Origin: an uncultured Collinsella sp.
GTDB lineage: Bacteria; Actinomycetota; Coriobacteriia; Coriobacteriales; Coriobacteriaceae
Length of the DNA: 18,919 bases
Assembly (NCBI GenBank): GCA_958413895.1
Contig: CATYVQ010000024.1
Location: 1 to 18,919 of the forward strand
Direction: 5' to 3'
Made by a program: the position numbers and the translations under genes. The stretch's first letter is position 1. Each line of letters begins with the position of its first letter. The notes below the pieces were generated by a model. The model had not been told where the DNA came from, made no database searches, and saw nothing but the letters and a program-made list of their open reading frames with translations. Shown here piece by piece: positions 5,667 to 11,872 of this stretch.

Positions 5667-8666
5667 ATGGTAAACGATTTGAGCGGTATAGACGACCTCG
5701 AGCTGATGCCGTTAGGCGGAGGCTATATGGTGCGACGCGAACGCTTGATGAATGAGCTTATCGCCAAGGGCCGAAAGGCCGGCATCGTGGTTCTTTATGC
5801 GCCCGACGGGTTTGGGAAGACCTCGGTGCTGCTGCAGTACACCCATGAGGTTAAATGCGACCCGACGCGAGGCCCCGTGCGGATTATCGAGGCCGATCGC
5901 GCCATTGGGCGCGAGGTGTTTATGCAGCTCGAGGTGGTTGCCGAAGAACTCAAAGACAAACCGCGCTCCCTTATCGCGATTGATAATGTGCCAAACCTCG
6001 ATCAGCACGATACCGAAGACCTCATCGACAGGATTCGCGGCCTGCGCGCTATGGGGATAGGGGTCTTTATCTCCTGCCGTCCTTCAAATCGTCAGCTGAT
6101 TCATGGGCTGGGCGATTCGGTTAAGATCAATGCGCAGATGCTCAAGGTGCATGCCTATGAGTATTCGGCGTGGGCATCGGCGTTTTCGATCAGCACATCG
6201 CTCGACTTTTATCAGCTCACGCAGGGCGTGCCCGAGCTCGTTTCGGCATTGCAGACGGGTCTGTATGGCCAAGGCGACGTAGCCGGCCTGCTCGAAAACG
6301 AGATTGTCAACGTATATGGCGCGGCACTTGTCGATCTGGCTTCGCTCGACAATAATGCGCTGTTTTGCGTGGCATGTCTCATGGTTTTGATGGGCGAGGG
6401 CAATATCGCAGAACTCGAGGCTTGCGGGGTGAGGCTGTCGATGGTCGACCAGTCCTACCTTGTACGCGACTACCCGATCTTTGGCTTGAATCCTGCCGAG
6501 CGGAGTTTTACGTGTCTGGGCACGGAGGATAACGGACGCTTGCGCTTGCGTAAGTTGGTGGCCGAGGTTCGCCCCGAACTTGTTCCGAGGGCGGCCCGGA
6601 TTTTGCTAAAGGCGGGCCGATGCGATGCGGCGATGGGCCTGGCGGACGCCTTTTTGGACCGTGAAGCCGTCCTTGAACTTGCTGGACAGTACGGGGTCGA
6701 TCTTGCTCTGACGGGACACGGGGCCGATATCTGCCGAGCAGCGCTGGGCACGATCGATGCCGACGATCCGGCTCCAGAGCCAACGCCTGCCGAGGCGCTC
6801 GGCGTATATCTGGCAGCGGTCAGCGTGTCCAATACAAAGCTCGCTCGCTATATGGCATCGGTCATCGAGCGCGGGGGCGAACGGGCGGCCTGCGAAATAG
6901 ACCCTGTTTCATGGAGGGTGGCCCAGACACTGACGGCTGTTTGCTATGGGGACAACGGGCTTGGGCTTCCTATGAACCTGGCCGTGCCAGAAATAGAGAC
7001 GTCCCACACCGCACTCGACATGCTGTCCGCGCATGTCGAGGTCAAGCGCTGTCTGACCGAGCGGGGAGAGGACGGCGGCGTTCTACAGCAGCTCAAAACG
7101 AGCAAGGCCTATGACTGCGAGCTCGACATCGCGGGGATTGTTATACGGGCCGACAGCATGCTGGTGGAGCTCTTTGACGGGTCATTTTCGGGAACCGACG
7201 AGCGCGACGACGAGATGGCGCTGGTGCGGGAGGCGCTCGACGTACGTGGGCTTAAGGCGATGGCTATCTGGGTGCGCATGGTGTTGGCGGCACGGCGGCT
7301 CCTTTCCGGCTTGCCGGTAACCGACGACGCGGCGTTCAACGAGCTCGATCGTTTTGCCGTGCGCATGCGCGATAACCAGATTCAGCTGTTTGGCCTGTTG
7401 CTAGAAGGTTGGCAGTCGCTGGCAGAGGGACGGCCGGTTAATGCAAAGTTCCGTGCGGTCCAAGTGCTCAAACTTGCCGAGGAGTCGATTGCGTACATGC
7501 GCGATAACGCATTGCTGCTGGAACGCGCGGCATATCTGCGTAACACCTCGATGGTTTCGGTGCGCGAGGAAGCGGAGCTACTCGATATAAGCCAGACACA
7601 GGTTGGTGGCGCAGAAGCCTGGATGGTGGCGCTGCATTTGGCCTGTGCGGGCCGAGACAGCGATCTTGCAGCCTGGATGTCCATGAATCGTGCGGGGATT
7701 CTAGAGCCATCGTATCGGCTCTTTGCGCGCCTTGCCATGCATTGTCTGGGTGAGCCGGCGGGCAGGATACGCAAGAAGCTTCCCGTGCGCGAGCTGTCGC
7801 GGTACTCGCTGCGCGACGATTTGGAAGGGGAGGGCGAGCGCCTGTTCCAGGCCGGCGAGGTTGAAGCCGTTGATACCATCGACCATATCGAGATTCGCAT
7901 GTTTGGTGCGTTTCGCGCCGAGCGCGACGGGTTTCCCATCACGGATAAAATGTGGCGCCGCAAGAAGGCGGCGACGCTTGCCGAACGGCTTGCGCTGGGC
8001 ATGGATGCGCTCGTCGATCGTGAGACGCTGGCCATGGAGTTGTGGCCCCATGCCGAGTTCAATAGCGCCCGCAACAACCTGTACTCGACGATATCGCGCT
8101 TGCGGTCGGCTTTGGGACCGACGCCGGATGGCAAGTCGTGTGTGCTCATCCAAAATGAATGCATCGGACTCAACGGCGACTACGTCAAGACCGATGTACG
8201 GCTGTTTGACCAGATAAGCCGCGAGGTTTTGGGAAATCGCACGGGTGCGCGCGGGCCCCATTTAGTTGAGCTGTGCCTTAAGATTGAGCAACTTTATGCC
8301 GGACCGCTGTATGTTCCCAATGGCTGTAATCCCACCTACTTTTTGCGTATGCGACGCATTATGCAGTCAAAGTACATCGATTGCATGATTAAGGGAGCAA
8401 ATGCCGCTCTAGAAGAAAACGATCTGCAGTCGGCGATTTGGCTGGCGGAGTCGGGGCTTCGGCAGGAAACGGCGCGCGAGGATATGGTGCGCTGCGCCAT
8501 GCGCGTCTACAGTGCGGCGGGGCGGCGGCGCGATATTGTCGAGCTGTACAGCGGGCATATGCACCACCTAAGGGAGCAGGTCAATGGCGTGCCCGAGCCC
8601 GAGACGCGGCGTCTATACGAGCGCTTGGTGGAGGGACGGCTCAATCGCGTGCTGGTCGAGCGATAA
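5667..8666 (+). CDS. Large ATPase-containing transcriptional regulator with C-terminal winged helix and BTAD
   Basis: A 999-residue putative transcription activator. The N terminus has a P-loop NTPase of the MalT/STAND type, with Walker A APDGFGKT at 45-52 (Lys51) and a Walker B-like LIAIDN at 102-107. A long, poorly conserved and probably helical middle follows (about 200-735). At 742-825 is an OmpR/SARP-type winged helix: it opens IEIRMFGAF, and ELWPHAEFNSARNNLYSTIS near 791-810 followed by RLRSALG is the recognition region. Residues about 835-990 form a bacterial transcriptional activation domain (BTAD) with TPR-like helices. In classical SARPs the winged helix and BTAD are at the N terminus, so the order here is reversed. 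The start is fixed by GAGGAG at 5656-5661. It is a single gene converging on yhbY; target genes and ligand are unknown. Confidence 0.85.
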   Translation: MVNDLSGIDDLELMPLGGGYMVRRERLMNELIAKGRKAGIVVLYAPDGFGKTSVLLQYTHEVKCDPTRGPVRIIEADRAIGREVFMQLEVVAEELKDKPRSLIAIDNVPNLDQHDTEDLIDRIRGLRAMGIGVFISCRPSNRQLIHGLGDSVKINAQMLKVHAYEYSAWASAFSISTSLDFYQLTQGVPELVSALQTGLYGQGDVAGLLENEIVNVYGAALVDLASLDNNALFCVACLMVLMGEGNIAELEACGVRLSMVDQSYLVRDYPIFGLNPAERSFTCLGTEDNGRLRLRKLVAEVRPELVPRAARILLKAGRCDAAMGLADAFLDREAVLELAGQYGVDLALTGHGADICRAALGTIDADDPAPEPTPAEALGVYLAAVSVSNTKLARYMASVIERGGERAACEIDPVSWRVAQTLTAVCYGDNGLGLPMNLAVPEIETSHTALDMLSAHVEVKRCLTERGEDGGVLQQLKTSKAYDCELDIAGIVIRADSMLVELFDGSFSGTDERDDEMALVREALDVRGLKAMAIWVRMVLAARRLLSGLPVTDDAAFNELDRFAVRMRDNQIQLFGLLLEGWQSLAEGRPVNAKFRAVQVLKLAEESIAYMRDNALLLERAAYLRNTSMVSVREEAELLDISQTQVGGAEAWMVALHLACAGRDSDLAAWMSMNRAGILEPSYRLFARLAMHCLGEPAGRIRKKLPVRELSRYSLRDDLEGEGERLFQAGEVEAVDTIDHIEIRMFGAFRAERDGFPITDKMWRRKKAATLAERLALGMDALVDRETLAMELWPHAEFNSARNNLYSTISRLRSALGPTPDGKSCVLIQNECIGLNGDYVKTDVRLFDQISREVLGNRTGARGPHLVELCLKIEQLYAGPLYVPNGCNPTYFLRMRRIMQSKYIDCMIKGANAALEENDLQSAIWLAESGLRQETAREDMVRCAMRVYSAAGRRRDIVELYSGHMHHLREQVNGVPEPETRRLYERLVEGRLNRVLVER

Positions 8667-8698
8667 AAAACGGGCGCCCGAAGTACTTGGGCGCCCGT
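8665..8698 (-). terminator. Rho-independent terminator of yhbY, overlapping the end of the regulator gene
   Basis: ACGGGCGCCC (8670-8679) and GGGCGCCCGT (8689-8698) form a perfect 10-bp stem. Read on the minus strand it is followed by six T (8670-8665), so it best serves yhbY. On the plus strand it has no T run but may still help stop the convergent regulator transcript. The T tract overlaps the TAA stop of the regulator gene. Confidence 0.85.
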
Positions 8699-8735
8699 AA
8701 GCTTGCCATGTGTTGGCTCGCCGGATCATTGGCTC

Positions 8736-9035
8736 TTAGACGAGCTTGATCTTCTCGATGTCCTTGCGCGAGGACTCGCGATACAGCGAGAACTTGCGGC
8801 CGATGACCTGGACGACCTCGGCGTGGCAGCGCTCAGCGAGTTCTTCGGCAGCCTCGCGGGCGGAAAGACTGGATCCATCGAGCACGGAGCACTTAACGAG
8901 CTCATGCTTCTCCAGATAGGCGACCGTCTGCTCGACGGTGCCCTCGTTGACGTCGGACTTGCCGATGATGATGGCGGGGTTGAGGTGATGGGCCATGCTG
9001 CGAAGCTGCTTGACCTGGGCTCCTGTCAGTGCCAT
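8736..9035 (-). CDS. yhbY: YhbY family RNA-binding protein (CRM domain)
   Basis: A 99-residue protein that is essentially a single CRS1/YhbY (CRM) RNA-binding domain. In other bacteria this family associates with precursor 50S ribosomal subunits. The sequence shows LTGAQVKQLRSMAHHLNPAI at the start and IIIGKSDVNEG, followed by the family end region EVVQVIGRKFSLYRES at about residues 73-88. The length matches the family. The ribosome binding site is weak (GCGAG about 6 nt before the ATG). A GC hairpin lies about 27 nt upstream of the start. It is transcribed leftwards toward the regulator gene and ends in a strong terminator. The methyltransferase pseudogene lies 158 bp upstream on the same strand. 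Confidence 0.92.
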   Translation of the reverse strand: MALTGAQVKQLRSMAHHLNPAIIIGKSDVNEGTVEQTVAYLEKHELVKCSVLDGSSLSAREAAEELAERCHAEVVQVIGRKFSLYRESSRKDIEKIKLV

Positions 9036-9061
9036 GGGTTCTCGCTTTCTATGTATGGGGC

Positions 9062-9076
9062 GCCCCGCGACGGGGC
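9062..9076 (-). other. GC-rich hairpin upstream of yhbY
   Basis: GCCCCG (9062-9067) and CGGGGC (9071-9076) form a perfect 6-bp stem with a 3-nt loop, lying between the methyltransferase pseudogene and yhbY. No T run follows on either strand, so it is not a normal terminator. It could be part of the yhbY leader. Confidence 0.4.
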
Positions 9077-9193
9077 CTTAATCTACGTGAGCTGTCCCAC
9101 GATAGCGCAGGAACGGCGCGGTGTGGAGCGCGTTTGCCCAGTTCAAAAAGAATGCGGATGCCGAGTGAGTGAGCGGTGCGGGCTGCGAACAGG

Positions 9194-10081
9194 CTATGAG
9201 CTGGGCGCAGAGACCGGCTCCCATGCAATAAACGCCCAACGAACCTTGCGGACATGATCGAGCATGTAGCGCCCCTGCGGCACGCCCTTGGAGCCCGGCT
9301 CACCGGCATGGGGGTTCTCGATCATGTGCTGGGCGATATAGTCGCGCAGGCGGTCGATCTTATCTTCGTTGCCATGTTCGAGCATACGGGAGAAGTCCGT
9401 CACGCCTGCCTCGAGGCTATCGAAGGTGTCGCGACGAGGCGATTCAAAGTACGTAACCTACGGCAACGCACCCATCTGAATGAGGATGTTGAAGGCGTAC
9501 ACAAAGCCATTACTGCAGGTAACCGAGGCACCGATAGCGTTCATCAAGTGCAGATCATAGCGCGGGCTGGAGTTGGCGACCATCGTGACAGCACAACGCC
9601 GACGAGCCGTACGATCAAGCTTGGCAAGCGCGCCTTTCAGATCGGTCGTCGTAACCGAACGACTGGCAAAGGCAACATCTACCGCTTTCGCGACCGGTCC
9701 AACCAAATCCCAATCATCATCCCAAGCAAGCTCAAGCGGCGTAATAAGATCCTCGAGCCCATAGTACTCAATACCAGCATCAAGCGTGCCCAACATAGCA
9801 GGGGAGAAGTCAGCCGCAATCACAGGATGCCCAGCCTGAGCAAGCGGAATAGCAATCGACCCAGCCCCACACCCCATATCGAGCACCGATTCGCCGGGCT
9901 CAAGCGCCAACAGCTTTATAAAATCCCGAGCATAAGGGGCAGTTTCCAGTGGACGAAAATGCCGAGCTCGCTTATCCCACTCAAAAGAATCATCAGCTCG
10001 CCGCCGATCAGCTTGCAAGCGCATCCACTCCTGATTCCAATCAGCAGAAAGAAGCTCAGAGCGAGCATCCCCATCAACCAC
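9194..10081 (-). pseudogene. Class I SAM-dependent methyltransferase interrupted by an in-frame TAG
   Basis: The gene encodes a class I methyltransferase. The SAM-binding motif I is VLDMGCGAGSIAIPLAQAG, followed by VIAADFSPAML. The substrate is unknown. The start is taken as GTG at 10081, because AGGAGG (complement of 10089-10094) lies 7 nt upstream; an ATG 20 codons earlier would add an unrelated hydrophobic stretch. At 9458-9460 a TAG stops the frame after ...QMGALP. The same frame then continues for 87 codons (VTYFESPRRDTF ... MLDHVRKVRWAFIAWEP) to a TAG at 9194. The downstream part has the character of a normal C-terminal domain, so one base change (for example Tyr TAC to TAG) explains the break. 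Codons are more T-ended than in the neighbours. A truncated 207-residue product could still be made. Confidence 0.75.
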
Positions 10082-10141
10082 GGGCCAACCTCCTAGCAAC
10101 AAAAAAGCGACTCCCCCCAAAAGAAGAGCCGCAACCAGCAT

Positions 10142-10171
10142 ATATCAGAAAAAGAACCGTTCCAATGCCAA
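10142..10171 (-). promoter_or_regulatory. Candidate promoter of the methyltransferase gene
   Basis: Read on the minus strand, TTGGCA (complement of 10166-10171) and TGATAT (complement of 10142-10147) are separated by 18 bp. They lie about 60 bp before the GTG start of the methyltransferase. The -10 match is moderate. Confidence 0.35.
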
Positions 10172-10248
10172 ACCGCCGCACCAGCCTAGTGGTGCAGGAG
10201 CGAAGCAACTGCAACCGGGATAGAACCCAACCGAGGTCCCGTTGTGCG

Positions 10249-10382
10249 GGAGCCCCGGGGAGGGCAAATATATAAGGTCGATCGCGAGTTCCGCACGAGC
10301 CGGAGAGCACTTAATGTGCTCTCCGTGCGAGTCAGGACTGTTCGAGCAGGCGACCTTATATATTTGCCCTCCCCGGGGCTCC
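10249..10382. repeat. 134-bp element with perfect 32-bp inverted arms and an inner hairpin
   Basis: The left arm (10249-10280) and right arm (10351-10382) are exact reverse complements over 32 bp. Each combines a GC block containing CCCCGGGG with an AT block (AAATATATAAGG). The 70-bp centre holds a second perfect hairpin: CGGAGAGCAC (10301-10310) and GTGCTCTCCG (10316-10325) around TTAAT. There is no coding frame of interest, no evident target-site duplication, and no T run beyond the arms. It lies 17 bp after the UPF0210 gene stop codon, reading leftwards. It could be a non-autonomous mobile palindrome (MITE-like), a chromosomal palindromic repeat, or a transcript 3'-end structure. Confidence 0.85.
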
Positions 10383-10399
10383 TCGCCAGTCCCCCTCAG

Positions 10400-11764
10400 C
10401 TAGTTCTTGAGCGAGTTCAGCGGCGCCGGGAAGCGTCCGCCACGGTGGGCAAGCACGGTGCCGGCGTTGGGGTTCACCGGCATGATGGGTGCACGGCCAA
10501 ACAGGCCGCCGTACTCGACGCAGTCGCCCACGCCCTTGCCGATGGCAGGAATCACGCGGACGGCCGTGGTCTTGTTGTTGATGACGCCGATGGCCATCTC
10601 GTCGGCGATGATGCCGGCGATGGTCTCGACCGGGGTGTCGCCGGGGATGGCGATCATGTCCAGGCCAACGGAGCACACGCAGGTCATGGCCTCGAGCTTC
10701 TCGAGCGAAAGCGCACCGGCCTCGACGGCGGCGATCATGCCGGCGTCCTCGGACACGGGGATGAAAGCGCCGGAGAGACCGCCCACGCTGGAACTGGCCA
10801 TGACGCCGCCCTTCTTAACGGCATCGTTGAGCATGGCGAGCGCGCAGGTCGTGCCGGGGCCACCGCAGGTGCCCACGCCGATGATCTCGAGGATGCGCGC
10901 GACGGAGTCGCCGATGGCGGGCGTGGGAGCCAGCGACAGGTCGACAATGCCCTTCTCGACACCCAAGCGATGGGCGGCCTCGCGGCTCATGAGCTCGCCG
11001 GCGCGGGTGATCTTAAAGGCGGTCTGCTTGATCTTCTCGGCGACTTCCATCATCGATGCGGAATCGGGCAGCGTCTCCAGGGCTGCGGCCATAACGCCGG
11101 GGCCCGAGACGCCTACGTTGATGACGGCGTCGGCCTCGCCACCGCCGTGGACGGCGCCCGCCATAAACGGGGAGTCCTCGACCATGTTGGCAAAGCAGAC
11201 AAACTTGGAGGCGCCAACGGAATCCTGGTCGGCCGTGAGTTTAGCGGCATCGATGATGGTCTGGGCGGCCATGAGCACGGCGTCCATGTTGATGCCGGCG
11301 CGCAGGCTGGCGACGTTGACGCTGGAGCAGACGCGGCTCGTGGTGGCGAGCGCCTGGGGGATGGACTGGATGACGCGGCGGTCGGCGTCGCCGATGCCCT
11401 TCTGGACGAGTGCGGAGAAGCCGCCCAGGTAATCGATGCCGAGCGTCTCGGCCGCGCGGTCGAGGGCATGTGCGATGGGGGTGAGGTCCTCATCCTTGCA
11501 GCACGCGGCGATCTGCGCCACCGGGGTGACGGAAACGCGCTTGTTGACGATGGGGATACCGTACTCGCGCTCGAGGTTCTCGGCGGTCTCGACCAGATGC
11601 TCGGCCGTGTGCGTCACGTGGTCGTAGATTTTCGTGCACATGCGGTCGAGGTTCTCGTCACCGCAACCCATGAGCGAAACACCCATGGTGATGGTCCTGA
11701 TGTCGAGGTTCTGCTCCTCAACCATGCCGCGGGTTTCCGCGATTTCTGCGGGCGTGATCGCCAT
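10400..11764 (-). CDS. UPF0210 (PFL / DUF711) family protein
   Basis: A 454-residue protein of the UPF0210 family, which has no firmly established biochemical role. Family stretches are visible: ITMGVSLMGCGDENLDRMC near residues 25-43, DYLGGFSALVQKG at 111-123, SSVNVASLRAGINMDAV at about 147-163, and the Gly-rich VGTCGGPGTTCALAM. The length matches the usual 450 or so. The longer open frame from 11821 is rejected; the ATG at 11764 has AGGAG 7 nt upstream and gives the family N terminus MAITPAEI. In many bacteria the gene follows a small ACT-domain gene (UPF0237), which is absent here. It lies 108 bp downstream of metH with its own candidate promoter, and the 134-bp inverted repeat follows its stop. 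Confidence 0.9.
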   Translation of the reverse strand: MAITPAEIAETRGMVEEQNLDIRTITMGVSLMGCGDENLDRMCTKIYDHVTHTAEHLVETAENLEREYGIPIVNKRVSVTPVAQIAACCKDEDLTPIAHALDRAAETLGIDYLGGFSALVQKGIGDADRRVIQSIPQALATTSRVCSSVNVASLRAGINMDAVLMAAQTIIDAAKLTADQDSVGASKFVCFANMVEDSPFMAGAVHGGGEADAVINVGVSGPGVMAAALETLPDSASMMEVAEKIKQTAFKITRAGELMSREAAHRLGVEKGIVDLSLAPTPAIGDSVARILEIIGVGTCGGPGTTCALAMLNDAVKKGGVMASSSVGGLSGAFIPVSEDAGMIAAVEAGALSLEKLEAMTCVCSVGLDMIAIPGDTPVETIAGIIADEMAIGVINNKTTAVRVIPAIGKGVGDCVEYGGLFGRAPIMPVNPNAGTVLAHRGGRFPAPLNSLKN

Positions 11765-11799
11765 CCTTGCGCTCCTATCTGCCAAAACGAGCATAGTCT

Positions 11800-11828
11800 T
11801 ATCTATTCTAACGTGCCGCACGTGCCAA
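11800..11828 (-). promoter_or_regulatory. Candidate promoter of the UPF0210 gene
   Basis: On the minus strand, TTGGCA (complement of 11823-11828) and TAGATA (complement of 11800-11805) are spaced 17 bp. This predicts a start near 11793 and a leader of about 30 nt. The -35 box lies inside the loop of the large dyad at 11810-11847. Confidence 0.5.
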
Positions 11829-11847
11829 GTGGCGCATGCGGCACGTT
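11810..11847. promoter_or_regulatory. 11-bp dyad between metH and the UPF0210 gene
   Basis: AACGTGCCGCA (11810-11820) and TGCGGCACGTT (11837-11847) are perfect reverse complements. An inner GCC/GGC pairing sits in the 16-nt spacer. On the minus strand it begins 26 nt after the metH stop but is followed by AGAATAG rather than a T run, so it is a poor intrinsic terminator. It overlaps the candidate -35 box and spacer of the UPF0210 promoter, so a repressor operator is an alternative reading. Confidence 0.5.
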
Positions 11848-11872
11848 TTGGTGCTCGGTTGTTTCCGTTGTG

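Noticed and set aside
10082..10141. N-terminal extension of the methyltransferase (20 hydrophobic residues)
   Set aside because: It looks like a membrane segment, but AGGAGG lies inside it and points to the GTG start at 10081.
10074..10310. 78-codon minus-strand frame running out of the inverted repeat
   Set aside because: It starts inside the repeat element and reads through its arm and the methyltransferase promoter region. No family match or ribosome binding site.
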